A stretch of DNA of 64,000 bases from Bettongia penicillata ogilbyi (GCA_023548195.1 JAJHZJ010000418.1:124001-188000); one strand, 5' to 3'. Counted from the stretch's first letter, positions 25,255-38,611 are shown. Notes: generated by a model from the sequence alone, not told the origin. Numbers and translations: made by a program.

Positions 25255-27350
25255 TTGCGATTAAATAAGACCTTAAGACAAAAATAGAAAGATGAATGTT
25301 GATAGATCCAGGAGAGATCATTTAAAAATTATTGGACCACCTGAAAGCCATGGTCAATAAAAGAGCCTTGAGATCATCTTTCAAGGAATTATCAAGGAAA
25401 ACTGACCCAATATTCTAGAGCCAGAGGATAAAACAGAAATTTAAAGAATCCACTGATTACCTTCTGAGATTGCAAAATGAAAACTCCCATAAATATTGTA
25501 ATCAAATTCCAGAGTTTCTAGGTCAAGGAGAGAATATTGTTAGCAGTAAGAAAGAAACAGTTCAGATACCATGGAGTCACAGTCAGGATAACACGAGATT
25601 TGATAGCTTCTACATTAAAAGATTGGAAAGCTTGGAATATGATGTTCTGGAGAGCAAAAGAGCTAGGATTATAACCAAGAATCACCTAACCCAGCAAAAA
25701 TGAGTATACTCCTGTAGGTGAAAAAAGTGGACATTCAGTGAAATAGAGGACTTTCAGGCATTCTTGATGAAAAGACCAGAGCTGAAGAGAAAATCTGACT
25801 GTCAAATACAAGACTCAAGGAAGCATAAAAAAGTAAACAGTTAAGGGAAATCATAAGGGACTTAATAAGGTGAAACTGTTACATTTCTACATGGGAAGCT
25901 GATACTTGTAACTGAAGAATTTTCTCTTTATTAGGGCAATTAGAAAGAATATGTATACACAGAGGCCACAGGTGTGAGTTGAATATGAAGGGATGATAAC
26001 TAAAAAATGAAATTAAGGGATGAGAAAGAAGAATGCTTTAGAAGAAAGGGAAAGGAAGAGGGAGGTAAAGAGAAATTAGGTAAAAGAGCCAAGAGAAAGC
26101 TTTTACAGTTAAGTGGAAGATGGGCCCAGGGGAGTGAGTAAACCTTATTCTCCTCAGAATTGACTCACAGAGGGAATAACATACACTCTCAATTGGATAC
26201 TGAAATCTATCTTACCCTACGGGAAAGTAGGAGGGAAAGAGAATAAGAGAAAGTGGTGGGGGTGTATAGAGGGAGGACAGGTTTGGGGAAGGAGTAGTCA
26301 GAACCAAAACACTGTTGAGGAGGGACAGGGTGAAAAGAGAGAATAAAATAAGCAGGAGTGAGGGAAATGGAATGGACCTTAATACATTTAGTAATTGTAA
26401 CTGAAACAAAGTTCGAAGCAAGTTTTTTTGATAAAGGCCTCATTTCTCAAATATATGAAGAAGTGAGTCAAATTTATAAAAAGAAGAGCCATTCCACAAT
26501 TAATAACTGGTCAAAAGATACTATAATGATGTGAAAAAAGTGTTCTTAGTCACTATTGATTGGAGAAATGCAAATTAAAATAATTTTTAGGCATTACATC
26601 ATACCTATTAGATTGGCTACTAGGATAAAAAAGGAAAATGTGAAAAATAGACCTTAATGCACTGTTGGTGGAGTTGTGAACTGATGCAGCCAGTCTTTAG
26701 AGCAGTTTGGAACTATGTCCAAAGGGCTAGAAAATCATGTGTACCTTGCAATACCACTATTAGGTCTGCATCCAAAAAGAGATAAAAAACAAAAAGGCAA
26801 AGAATTGGAAATTGAGGGCATACCCATCAATTGAGAAATGGCTAAATAAATTGTACTGTGTGATTGTGATGGAGTACTATTGTGCTATAAGAAATGATTA
26901 CCAGGATGCTCTCGGAAAAACCTGGGAAACCTTACATGAGCTTATGCAAAGTAAAATATACCATCTACGAAGTAACGGCAATACAGTGATCAGGTATGAA
27001 TGACTTAGCCATTCTTGGCAATACAATGATCCAATACAACTTTGAAGGACTTATGATGAAAAATGCTGTCAGAGAAAGAACTGATGGTGTCTGAATACAG
27101 ATGAACCATACTTTTTTTTACTTTCTTTTTCTTGAGGTTTATTTTTAGTCTGTGATTTCCTTCACAACATGACTAATAGGTTAATGTTTTGTGTGACTAC
27201 ACATGTGTATCCTGTATCGAGTTGTTTGCCTTCTCAATGGAGAGGGAAAAGGGAGAGAATTTGGAAGTCAGAATTTTAAAAATGAATGTTAAAAATTGTT
27301 TTTACATGCATCTGGGAGAAAAATAAAATATGAAACACACAATAGCAACA
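25255..27350 (+). mobile_element. L1-derived element: ORF1 part joined to the ORF2 end and 3' UTR
   Basis: The left part encodes a decayed L1 ORF1 C-terminal region; the open frame at 25470-25703 includes NENSHKYCNQIPEFLGQGEN and ARIITKNHLTQQK. After a non-coding linker (about 25720-26390) comes the last part of ORF2 (TGCACTGTTGGTGGAGTTGT at 26659, and a frame ending VMEYYCAIRNDYQ near 26865) and a 3' UTR ending AAATAAAATATG. The reverse transcriptase and most of ORF2 are absent. The same structure is seen at 36993-40600, so this is a non-autonomous L1 lineage like HAL1, here 5'-truncated. Confidence 0.85.
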
Positions 27351-28597
27351 AAAAAGAAAGCCGACTGTTAAATGGAAATTTGACTTGTTTATAGGTCTCC
27401 TTGAAAGGCAAACAAAGGCTTTGGCGGAATTGGTTTTATTTTATGTCTGGAAGCAATAAGAAATATAATTCATGGAACACTGTATTATTTTATCTTGCTA
27501 TGCTTGTCATAAGGTTAAACACATATTTTAGGACTCTGTGACTTCATTGTGAAGGAGATATGGTGAAAAGTATGTTGGAAAATATGTCTTAGATTTGAGA
27601 AAAAAAGTGTGAAGACTGTTGAGAAACCTTATGCATATGTATTATGCTATCTTTTTTCTATTTGCCTATATTTGTACCGGAAATAACTGGCATTTGATAT
27701 GGGAACCATATCACTATCAGCTTTGTGTGTGTTGTCAGCAAGGACAAAATTGTCATCAAATTGCAAGGCTAAACATTAAAAGATACCTCAAACAGTTATA
27801 CTAGCTGAAGCCCCACTTATTCAGACAAAACTGGAAGTCCCCCAAATATGAAATGAACGAAGGAAAAGATACTGACCTTGCTTATCACTGTTTTGTAAAT
27901 GCCTAACTGATAAAAAGCAGGTATCATTGTGAGGAGGCCGAGTTTGGAAACTACCACTTCTAGCAAGCCCTTGACCGAAGTGAAATGGGAACCAATGGGA
28001 ACACTCATTTAGAATATTCAGAAAATATAAGGGGAGCTATAGAAATGATGACTTGAATTACATTTTAAAACAGTAAAAAGCATTGGAAGGGAAAACAAAA
28101 GTACAGAAATTTGACTTCAGATCTAAGTAAGTAAGCCACTGCATCTCAAGAGTATTTACAGATGAAACTAAAAGAACAATACATAGAAAATGGAATGTCT
28201 CTCAATACTTTTATAATGATCTATTTTTATTTTCACTAACAGTGAAAGCACCATTTTCAGATCCTAACATTTAGTCCCCAGTGTGGAGAGAACATTAGTA
28301 ACTACTAGCAAATATATACGTGTTCATCTTTGTAAGATCCTTATGAGAATGAGCTTATACATATTAATGATATTCTTAATGATAGGATAAAAAAAGAATG
28401 AGTAGACTTTTGTAGATTATTTTCTACAGTAGATCACATTTCACACATTTGTCTGAAAAGTATAGACAATATAGGCTATCACTGTGTTTTATTGTGTACA
28501 AATCAGCAGTTGATTTGGCTAAGGAAAATGTAGCCTTAATGGTTTTGCTCCAACTCTGAGTCTCTGTAACTGTGTGTCATCTAAGCGTACCTAGATT
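27351..28597. other. Unassigned intron sequence
   Basis: No exon, and no repeat I can name. Confidence 0.5.
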
Positions 28598-29570
28598 TTC
28601 TTTTCTTTTTTTAAAATTTAATTTTATTTTCAGTTTCAAATTCTCTCCCTTCTTCCCCTATCCTTTGAGAAGGCAAGAAATATAAAACACTTTACAAATA
28701 AGAAGCCATATGACAGTAGTCATGTTTGGGAGGGAGGGGAAGAAAAAGAAAGGAAGATAAAAATATATATATTTGCCTCTGTATATTTGAGTCCATCAGT
28801 GCTCTATCTGGAAACAGCATTTTTCATCATCAGTCCTTTGGAATTGTAGTGGGGCCTTGTGTGGATCACAAAGTAAATCTTTCACAGTTGATTATCTTAT
28901 AATATTGCTGTTATTGTGAAAATGATTCTCCTGGTTCTTCTCACTTCATTTTGCATCAGTTCATATAAGTTTTTAAAAAAATCCCCTTCATCATTTCTTA
29001 TAACATAATAGTATTTCATTACATTCATATACCATAACCTGTTCAGCCATTCCCCAGTTGATGGACAGTGCTTCTGTTTGCCACTATAAAAAGAACTGTC
29101 GTAAGTATTTTTGTACATATGCGTCCTTTTCCTTTTTTTGGGGGTATAGCTATAGTAGTATAATGCTTGGTATATGCATCAAGCAGTATATAGGGTATAG
29201 GGTACAGCAGTATAGAGTGTGTGTGTGTGTGTGTGTATAAAATATATGTAATATATGTGGACATAGTATGCACAGGTTAATAGCTTTTGGGGCATAGTTC
29301 CATGTTATTTTCTAGAGTGATTGGACCAATTCGCTGGTAAACCCATGATTCATTAGTATATTTATTCCCCTGTATCCCCTCTAGCATTTGTCATTTTATT
29401 TTCCATCAACTTAGCCAATCTGATGGGTGTGACATGGTACCTCAGAGTTGTTTTTAATTTGTATTTCTTTATTTAGAGCAAACTTTTCAGATAACTTAAT
29501 AGCTTTGATTGGTTTCTCTGAACACTGACTGTTCATGTACCTTTGCCATTTTTCAGTTGGGAATAGCTCA
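28598..29570 (-). mobile_element. L1 LINE 3' end, antisense
   Basis: On the + strand it starts with a T-rich run (the reverse of the A tail), then TTCTCTCCCTTCTTCCCCTA, CTCCTGGTTCTTCTCACTTC, CAGCCATTCCCCAGTTGATG, AGTTCCATGTTATTTTCTAG and CTGATGGGTGTGACATGGTA, the reverse of the L1 3' UTR and ORF2 end. A (GT)n run lies inside at about 29216-29238. Confidence 0.88.
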
Positions 29571-29626
29571 GGCTGTTCTGCCCAACCAAACACAAGGAAG
29601 CTGTCTCTGAATTGATTTGTCTGGAT

Positions 29627-29799
29627 CAGGTGTGGGGATTCTGTGGCCTGGTATGGCCCTTTGACTGAATCCAAGTTTTACAAAACAAATCCTTTTATTA
29701 AGGGCACTTGTTCTGTGAAGTTTGGATTCAGTCAAAGGGCTACACTTGAGGACCTAGAGGGCCACATGTGGCCTGGAGGCCATAGGTTCTCCATCCCTG
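29627..29799. mobile_element. Palindromic hAT-type non-autonomous transposon
   Basis: It starts CAGGTGTGGGGATTCTGTGG and ends GGTTCTCCATCCCTG, so the ends are inverted copies of a CAGGGGTGGGGAAC-type hAT terminus. The centre is a long inverted repeat: arm 29655-29697 and arm 29700-29742, both containing the sequence TTTGACTGAATCCAA or its reverse. The flanks GTCTGGAT (29619-29626) and GTATAGAC (29800-29807) agree at 5 of 8 and fit the 8-bp nTCTAGAn-type duplications of hAT elements. The left side has lost about 35 bases relative to the right. Confidence 0.8.
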
Positions 29800-30132
29800 G
29801 TATAGACTATAGATCAATATATATATAACTTGGTGAATATCCCTTCCATTTTATGTCTGAGTAAAACTCTTCTTGGAGAATTGTTAGATGTTCTGTGAGT
29901 TTATTATTTTGTTCCAGTCTCAAACTTGAATTGTGAGACTAGTCTGTGCCAGGCCTGGCCTACAATACATATTTCTAGGTCATAGAAGATTTCTTGATCA
30001 ACTCTGTACAGTGATCTTTTAATTGTTACCAGTAAAGGAGGTATAAAACAAAGATAGGAATATTTGCACAAAGATGTTCACCATTGTCATGGAGAATATC
30101 CTGTGTGAGGTCTAAATAAAATAGAGATTTGT

Positions 30133-30168
<36 letters not shown>
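30133..30168. repeat. Microsatellite (GATA)n
   Basis: About eight perfect TAGA units. Confidence 0.95.
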
Positions 30169-30885
30169 TCTCCAGATGCTCCTTTTTAGAAATCATATTA
30201 TGCTGATTTTATGGAGTCCTTCAGGTTTTCACTAAGATCCATGATTTTTTAAGGTAAATAAGGTGAATAGTCCAGGTAGGAAAAATGGAATAGATGAAAA
30301 TGACTCTTGTCCACGTTACAGCATGCAGTTGGACGAATTGTTCATTGAGTATATCAACATACGTATTTAAGATAATCATTGCAGTTTGACAGTGAGTTGG
30401 GCTTAAAAGTTAATAGAGAAGCAGGTTAGCTGGAGTGAACTTGTGAAGGTCTTTTAATAATCCCTCATTTAGGGAGCCATTTTTTAAAAAAAACACAAAT
30501 GTTCTTTCATCAGTATTGTAAAGGTTTTGAATGTTGGAGCTCCACAATCCCTTAAAAGAGTTGTGAGTGATCCAAAATACAATGGAAAGATGCATGGTAT
30601 ACTTAGGAAGGCTTGCAGCACATTTTCAGGGATGATGTGTGTGAAAAACAGCAAAAGAAAGATTGTTGAAGAAATAAATGATTGGAAAATGAGTTGTCCG
30701 TCCGTAAAAAGACTGAGGGATAACAGATAGACAACCTAAGTGCCCCACTGATGCCCACTGTATGCCAAAAAGATGCAGAGGAAGACTTCACAACAGCTTG
30801 AGTAATAATAGTTGTGGGGACAACAAGCAGTGTGAGTGGGTTATGATCTAAACTAGTAGAAAGAATGCCCACATTCTCTAACCTC
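30169..30885. other. Unassigned intron sequence
   Basis: No exon is seen. Overlapping open frames on both strands at 30527-30872 have no recognised motif. Confidence 0.45.
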
Positions 30886-30887
30886 TC

Positions 30888-30975
30888 TGGGACATTTTCC
30901 TTACCTGAAAAATAAAAAGTTTGGACCAGACTTGAAGGTCCCTTACAGCTCTTAAAGTATGATCCTATATTTTAT
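30888..30975 (+). mobile_element. SINE 3' tail fragment
   Basis: CTCTGGGACATTTTCCTTAC, then TTTGGACCAGACTTGAAGGT and TTACAGCTCTTAAAGTATGA resemble a therian tRNA-SINE end. Confidence 0.65.
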
Positions 30976-31444
30976 ATATAGGATCTTATATTTTTCAGTA
31001 TGATGTGTAAGTTGGGGTCTTCCTTGACTGCATTTGCCTCTCTGTTCTCTGCAGATGTTCACACATATCCATTATCATTGCAATATACTTTTCTTGTGTG
31101 CTCCTTATTAGCACTAGAGGGTGACATGACCAAATGTCCTATGAAATGATGTTTCTTGTTGACTTTGGGGACAAAATTAGCAACCTAGACTCTCCATGGA
31201 GAACCTGTGTGCTATCATTTCTCATATTTATTTGGCTTTGACTTTCATATGTAATGAAAATGTCAACGTTACTGTGGTTCCTGAGGTCACTTAGTGGTTT
31301 TTGGACAATGATCTTTCAGTATGCTGACAATTAACTTAGTGTTTGTAGATGCTTTAAAAATTGCATAATTCTTACCACTTTCTGTTCCCTTTACAACATT
31401 GCACTACAAGCAGAATAGGGATCCATAGAGGAGGGTGGGGTCAT

Positions 31445-31640
31445 ACTGAGGGTCAGTGTGATATAGTGGAAAGTCAGAAAATATCAGTTCAAATCCAATG
31501 TTAAGTTATGTGACCAGGAGCCATTTAATTTTTCTGGAACTTCAACATTTTCATCCATGGAGTGAGGCTGATAATAGTTGAACAGCTTAGCTCAGGGTTA
31601 TTATGAGAGTGCTTTGTAAACCTTCAAATGCTAGTTTTCA
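31445..31640 (+). mobile_element. MIR SINE
   Basis: AGTGTGATATAGTGGAAAGT, TCAGTTCAAATCCAATGTTA, TTATGAGAGTGCTTTGTAAA in MIR order. Confidence 0.7.
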
Positions 31641-31739
31641 TTTTGCATTTTGTCTTTGTTTGGAAAATGTCTTAATTAGTAGTCAACCTACTGGTAATGA
31701 GACTCATTTGACTAGGCTGCCATTTTCCTTTTCATTCAT

Positions 31740-31860
31740 ATTTGTTCATTCAACAAACATTTATCAAATGCTTGCTGTTATATACAAGGTGGTGCTGTGT
31801 TAGATTGTGGAGGATACCAATGAATAAAATACAGTTTCTTTCCTCCAGAAATTTCTTCGG
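31740..31860 (-). mobile_element. L2-type LINE tail, antisense
   Basis: On the + strand: TTCATTCAACAAACATTTAT, CAAATGCTTGCTG and GGATACCAATGAATAAAATA. Confidence 0.5.
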
Positions 31861-31924
31861 GAACATTTGGTGTGTGCAGTGATAAGTCATGTCCGTACAA
31901 CTCTTAACAGAAGGAAATCCCTTG

Positions 31925-32425
31925 TAATATGCTGTCTGATCCCATTACTCTACTTAATCTATTCTCTTAAAGGTCATCATTGGTCTCCTAAATGCTAATT
32001 CTGGTGACTTTTCTTAGTTCTTGTCTGCCTTGACCTACTTACACTTTGACACTGTTAATCGTGCCTTCTTCCTAGAATTCTTTCCTTTCTTCTTAACTCT
32101 TTATTGAACTAGATACTCCATTTTTCTCCTTTAATTTACACAGTACAGTTTCCATTCCTGCTACTCCCTCTCACCTCATTTTCACCTTTCTAAGGCACAG
32201 CAGAGGCACCACCTCCTCTGTGAGACCTTCCTTAATACCCCTACTTGCTATAACTACTTTGCAATTCTTGGTTCATGTTCAAGATCTGAATCCTTTATTT
32301 TATCATAGTCCTTTATCTTTCCATCTCACCCTGTGCCTTTGCCTGCCTGAACCTGTTCTTCATCCTCACAGTTGTACAGCAGAGGGGGTAATTCCTGACA
32401 CTGGGAGTTCTTTTCTCCCTTCGAA
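31925..32425 (+). mobile_element. L2 LINE, ORF2 and 3' region
   Basis: CTGCCTTGACCTACTTACAC (LDLL-type), a TTTGACACTGTTAATCGTGCC segment, then GCACAGCAGAGGCACCACCT and TCTGTGAGACCTTCCTTAAT. There appears to be an internal deletion between the two blocks near 32110. Confidence 0.75.
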
Positions 32426-33185
32426 GGGTCCTTAACTAGGGGGCTCAGTGGTGATGGGTGAATTATTTCCTTGCTGCACTGGGTTTAGCTTCTTGTAGGA
32501 TGTGAAGGCTTGCATGACATGTCAATCATTTTGGGGACTTTTTCAGCCAGGTCACTCGGTGGCAATGCTGGCTTCTCAGATGAGGGCGCAGACACTGCTG
32601 CACCGATTCTGGGACTCTGATTTTTGATGGGACTTTAGATGGTTTTGATAGATTTCCTGGTCTCACTATTTGCCTCAATTGTCCCATCTTAGAATATTCA
32701 TTCATCTATATACAGGAAAGAATGAATACAAAAGATAGAAGAGAAACATAGGTTCTCCAGTAAGAAACTTATGTCCATGCTGAAGTATGCTTCATATATA
32801 CTTCCCAGGAACATATCCTAAAAGGAGAAAATACCAGGCTTAGGTCTTCTTTTTTTAAAAGGTCTCTGACCTCAAAAAATGTGTCTTGTTAGTCACTCTT
32901 TGTTCTTTTAGATCATTCAAAGGCTTCTTACAACATTCAGAATTCCATCCATTCCTTGAAAATATTCCCTCAAAGAGGGTTTCCTATATTGATGAAAGAA
33001 CCTTTGTACTCTGAGGAATTTGAAATCATAGCGTGCTTTATGGTTAGTCACCAAAGGATTTTGGTGTGTTAGCAAAGACCAGTTACAGTGGTCGTGTTTT
33101 AATTGTCCTCATGAGGCCATATGTGTTGAAATTTAGTTGTCTTTAGACTTCAGCATTCTATATGCTTTCATAACACATTAGAACA
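32426..33185. other. Unclassified, possibly repeat-derived
   Basis: More GC-rich at 32440-32640 than its surroundings (for example GATGAGGGCGCAGACACTGC). No coding exon is recognised. It could be part of an old LTR element. Confidence 0.3.
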
Positions 33186-33192
33186 TATATTT

Positions 33193-33232
33193 TGGGTATC
33201 CCAAAAGTTTTAGTGCAAGTTTAAGCTTTAGT
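33193..33232. mobile_element. Half of a mariner-like miniature element
   Basis: GGGTATCCCAAAAGTTTTAG, TGCAAGTTTAAGC matches one arm of the palindromic element at 48600-48672. Confidence 0.5.
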
Positions 33233-33235
33233 AGT

Positions 33236-33370
33236 TATATGTGGGCTTGTGTACATGCATATATATGTATGCACACACACATATATGTGTAAAGCACATG
33301 AAAGTATTATATATATGTATATTTATAGATTACATATACATATGTACACATATATACATAAATATTAAGC
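33236..33370. repeat. Degenerate TA/CA-rich simple sequence
   Basis: Interleaved ATATAT, ACACAC and TATGTA runs. Confidence 0.75.
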
Positions 33371-33804
33371 TCCTATTTATGAAAACAACCAGAAAGCTCA
33401 AATGAGTGGGAATTTATTTTTGTTTTGTATTTATGTGAAAGAAAAGAATTATAAGCAAATTGATATTGTATTAAAAACAGAATTGTACAGGGTAATTATT
33501 GTAAGAGTTTAACAATATAAATCATTTAATTCATGTAGGTCTCTCATTTTACATTGGAAGAAATAGAAGCAGTGTTATATTTTTATCATATAAGGATGAG
33601 TTAATATATTCAGAATGATGATCTCAAGGCTTTTAATCATTGATATATTTTTAATACAAATTTGTTGTCTTTTTTAAAGTTAGTATTCTGTGCAGTTGAT
33701 AGAGATTCCTAAGTGAGGAAACTCCTTATACCAATGAAAGTTGACACTTTATTTATCTAGAAATCTTAAAAGAGTTGTATGGAGTACTAAGAGGTTAAAT
33801 TATT

Positions 33805-36790
33805 TTCCTCAGAGGAATCAAGATGGTGGAGTAATAGCAAGAAGTACAGCTGGGCATCTGTACCATGCCATCTCTACAAAGATCTAGAACAGACACCAGA
33901 CTAAATTCTGATTGGGAAATACAAAACAAAGGCAATGAGTCATTTTTCTAGCCTAGGTGGGATTAAGAAAGCAGATTTGCAGATACTGGAGATGAAGTCT
34001 GCCTAGGAGTGTCCCACTGCTAGTGGCCAGGGACTGAAAGAGAGCTGAGTTTGGGCATTAGGACAGGGAGCACTGGGACAAAAAGAGGTCATGTAGGGAC
34101 CCCTGAACTAAACAAGGATACAGGAATAAATACCATTTGGCAGCTCTGCCTCACACTACCGCATTCTGGGTTATAGATCCTGGGCATCATTGAGGAGGGG
34201 ACTTATCTCTAGCAGTGGTACAACAGTTGTGGTTATATTTCCAATTTTGTCCTTCAAAAACTGAGTTCAGGAGCAAACCATAGGTGTGTGTCTCTGATCA
34301 TAGAAGCAGATCAAGGACTCAGTTCTCGTTTCCAGGTCCAGGCTGAAGCTTATAGTAGAATAATCCGGCAGGTATTCTATACCAAAGGGGAGCCTGCAGT
34401 TCAACTGTTCTGAACTTGTAAAACCTTCCAGTGGGCCAATTGTGGCTGAGTCCAGCAATAATCCTACTGAAACTTCCAACTGGGATAAAGTTAACAGATC
34501 CCAACCTGGGTCAGGAACTTGTAGAGCTCAAAGGAGAAAGACACTGAGTAGACTTTGTTCCAGATTACATCACCTTGGAAGGCATTGAAAAGCTGGTAGG
34601 TTCCTAACCTAAGTTATAAAAGCAGTAGAATACAAGAAGCCAGAAGGTCAGCCCAGATATTACTCCAAGGAGCGCACAGAGCCCAGTCCTAACATAAAGT
34701 CCAAAGTCAAGTGGAGTGGGATAATGACCAAATTAAAAACAAGAATCTCACTATGAAGAACTATTAGGAAAACAAAGGAGTTCCTATCACAAGCTCTGAA
34801 GAAAAATATGACCCAAAAACGTCTCCAAGAAAGCTTTAAGGAAAAATGCAACTTGGCTGTAAATTCAGCAAGAATTTTTGGAAGAGTTAAAGCAAGAATT
34901 TTTAAAAAGAATTAAAAATTATTTTTAAACCAAATAAGAGTTGGGAAAATATAAGAAATGAGAACTATCAAATGAAGACATAAAAAGAGAATTAGTAGCT
35001 TGTAAGATGAGGTACACATGCTCATTCAAGAAATTAATTTGTTGAAAATTAGAATTGATCCAGTAGGTGCTAATGCCTCCATGAGACAACAAGAAACATG
35101 GAAATCATATCAAAAAAAGTGAAAAGACAGAAGAAAAGGTAACAGAAACATGTGTAATAGAAGCGACTGATTTGGAAAAGATATTAAGGAGAGATAATTT
35201 AAGAATCATTGGGTTACTCAAAGCCATGAGCACTAAAACAACCTAGACAGCAGGTTTAAGGAAGTAATTAAAGAAAACTTAAAATGTGACAAAGTAGAAA
35301 TGAAAGATTCTATTGGTTATCTCCTGAAAGAAACTCACAATGAGACTGCCCAGCAGTAATATTGTCAAAATTCAGAGCTCCAAGGTGCAAAGAACCAGAA
35401 AGAAAAGTACTGGGGAGCCACAGTCAGGATCACACAAGATTTAGCAGCCACCACATAAAAGGGATAGATACATGAGGGGGAGGGAGAGAAGCTGCCAAAG
35501 ATTTACTTTATAGAGCTAGAAAAATAAAACAGAATTGATCTGGAAGAATAAAAGGTCAAGAACCAGAGAATTAATAGAAAAAAAAGTGGGAAGTAAAAGG
35601 GGCCTAGTAAAATGCCAGGAGTCAAATTGTTTCACAAAGTTACAATTTTATTAAAACTATTTGGCACTGGGTTAAAAAAAGAGGTTTATCTGTGGAATAG
35701 ATTAGGTATACAAAAGCAGAAAAACCACAATAATGTAGTGTTTGATAGATCCCCAAATCGCAGTTATTGGAGCAAGAAATTACTGAACAAAATCTATTTG
35801 GAAAAATAGAAAATAGTCTGGCAGAATCTAGGTATAGATCAATACTTTATACTGTATAACAAGACAGTCTCTTAATGAACACATGTTTTGTACATAAATA
35901 TGACATCATAAATTAGAGGAGCAAGGAAGATATCTGTTGGATCTATGGATAGGGAAAAGTTCATGACAAAGCATGGTTCGTGGATAATAGAAAAGAAAAT
36001 TTTAATTGAATAAAATTTAAAAAGATTTTACACAAAGCAGTTCAGCTAATATTAGAACAGAAGTAGGAAACTGGGGAAAAAAATTGAAACAGGTTTCTCT
36101 GATAAAGATCTTGTTTCTAATTTGTATAGGAAGCACAGTCAAAATTATAACAAGTGCCATTTCCCAAATGATAAATGTATGAGCAGGTAGTTTTCAGATG
36201 AAGAAATTCAAACTATTGATAGCTGCATTTTTTAGGCATTCTAAATTATTATTAATTAGAGAAATGCAAATTAAACCAACTCTAAACTAGCACCTTACAC
36301 CCAAATTAAACCATCTCTGAACTGGCACTTAACATGTTGGCAGAATTGACAAAAAAGGAAAATGAAAGGTGGAAGGGGCTGTTGGGGAAAAAAGTTCTTT
36401 AATCCATTGTTGATAGATCTGTGAACTGGATCAGTTATTCTGGAAGGCAATTTGGAACTATGCCTTCCTAGTTATTAAACTGTGGGTACCTGTTGGCCCA
36501 AGGATACTGCTAATGTAGGTAAAAGAGATCAAAGAAAGAAGAAAAGGACTCATACAAAAAATATTCATAGCATTTCTTTTTATGGAGGCAAAGAATTGAA
36601 AGCTGAGGGGGTGCCTACAAATTGAAGAATGGCTGAAGAAATTATGGTGTGTAAAAGGGAGGGAATACTGTTGTTCAGGAAGAAATGATGAAAGGAATGG
36701 TTTTTAAAAAACTCTGGGAATATTTGTATGAGTTGATGCAAAGTAAAGTAAATAGAACTAGGAGAACAGTTCATGCAATAATAGTGATAA
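33805..36790 (+). mobile_element. L1-derived element with 5' UTR, ORF1 remains and ORF2 end
   Basis: It starts GAGGAATCAAGATGGTGGAG, the ATGGCGGAG-like start of an L1 5' UTR. ORF1 remains lie at about 34700-35450 (GGGAGCCACAGTCAGGATCA at 35411). The ORF2 C-terminal part is at about 36170-36700 and the L1 3' segment ATGCAAAGTAAAGTAAATAG follows at 36735-36754. Most of ORF2 is missing. A short tandem duplication sits at 36268-36335. It is older than the next copy. Confidence 0.8.
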
Positions 36791-36799
36791 TAATGTGTT

Positions 36800-36962
36800 A
36801 TGTTTTGAACAGGTTGAGTTTGAGTTGCCTTTTGAATATATATTTGGAAATGTCTAATAGGCAGTTGGTGATACAGGGCTTTAGCTCAGAAGAGAGATTA
36901 CATTTGGATTTCTAGATCTTGGAGTTATCTGTCTTGAGATGGTCACTCAGAGACAAAGTTTA
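36800..36962 (-). mobile_element. L2 LINE, antisense, left part split by an L1
   Basis: On the + strand: AATGTCTAATAGGCAGTTGG, GCTTTAGCTCAGAAGAGAGA, ATTTCTAGATCTTGGAGTTA. The element continues after the L1, at 40605. Confidence 0.7.
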
Positions 36963-36966
36963 GAGA

Positions 36967-36992
36967 AAAAAGAGAGAGAGAGAGAGAGAGAG
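36967..36992. repeat. Short (AG)n run at the L1 5' edge
   Basis: About twelve AG units between the split L2 and the L1 start. Confidence 0.85.
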
Positions 36993-38611
36993 GCAGAGCC
37001 AAGATGGCAGAGTAAAGGCAACAGCTCACCTAAGCTATCCCCCAGAGCCCTCCAAATACCCTTTGAAAGTGTTTCTAAACAAATTCCAAGTAGCAAAACC
37101 CACAAAAAGATGTTTCCAGCCCAAGACAACTTAGAAAGTTGGCAGGAAAGGTCTTTTGCACCATGGTGAGAGAGGAGTACAGTCCAGCATAGCCCGCACC
37201 CCAGGAAACTGGTAGCAGACCTCAGGCAGCAGTGGCGATTTCTGACCTCTTAGCAATAGATGTCAAAGACATCTTAGAAGGTCAGAAAGAAGGGTCTGTC
37301 CTGTGCCTGGGTGGGAGTGGAGCACAGTCCAGTGTAGACCCCATCAGCACAATCCTGGCCATAGAAAACCAGGAGCAAACCTTGGGAGTGACTGAATCAT
37401 CAGTGGCAGTGGCTGCTTCTGGAGCTCTCAGCCCACAGATGGTAGGGGGAGTTGAATAATTGGTCAGAAGGAGACTACAGGGGTCTTTTGCTAGCCCTGA
37501 GGTAGAACTCTTTTGCTTTGCTCATGTTCAGATCCAGGTAACAGTCCTAGGTGGCAGTCCCACCTAGACCCAGGGCGAGGAGGAGCACTAGCACAACAGA
37601 GTTTGTGGCCACAGTGGAGCAGGACCCTTCTCACTGTTCCAAGGCAGAAAAGAATACTTGTGGTCACTCACAGATCAGAGCATAGGCCAGGAGAGGAGTA
37701 AACACCTTTCCTTAGATCATGCCACCTTACAGGTCCTTAGAAGTATCTCTGAAAACAGCTGTACAAAACTCCTGAAGCTTGGGACAGCACACCCTCTACC
37801 CTGGAGGCAGGGACCTAATTTAGCAAAAGGTTAAAAGTCAAGTAATAGACTGGGAAAAATGAGCAAACAACAAAAAAACCCTCTGATTATAGAAAATTAC
37901 TGTGGTGACAAGGAAGATCAAAACACACTCAGAAGAAAAGAAGGTAAAACCTACTATGTCCAAAGTCTTTGAGAAAAATACCAATTGGTGTCAGGCCATG
38001 GAAGAGCTCAGAAAGGACTTTGGAAATCAAGTAAGACAGGCAGAGGAAAAATTGTGAAGAGAAATGAGTGATGCAAGAAAATCATGAGAAAAGATTCAGT
38101 AGCTGGGTAACGGAGAAAAATACTGAAGAAAATACTGACTACTGAAGAAATACCAAATTGTACTGAAGGAAATAATGTGTTACAAAACATACTAGGTCAA
38201 ATGCTAAAAAGAGGTCCAAAAAGCCAATGAGGAAAAGAATGCAGTAAAAAGCAGAATTGGCTAAAATGGAAAAGGAGGTCCAAAAGCTCACTGAAGAAAA
38301 TAATACATTAAAAATTAGAATGGAGCAAATGGAAGCTGACTTTATGAGCTGTCAAGATACAATAAAAGCAGAAGAATGAAAAATAGAATACAGTGTCAAA
38401 TATCTCATTGGAAAAACAACTGACCTGGAAAATAGATCCAGAAGAGAGATAATTTTAAAATGATTTGACTATCCAAAAACCATGACCAAAAAAGAGCCTA
38501 GACATCATCTTTCAAGGAATTATCAAGGAAAACTGGCCTAATATTCTAGGATCCAGAGGGTAAAATAGAAGTTATAGAATCCACTGAACACCTCCTGAAA
38601 GAGATCCCAAA

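Noticed and set aside
36939..37701. Frames of 60-76 codons at the L1 5' end as genes
   Set aside because: They lie in the L1 5' UTR and are not conserved with any known protein.
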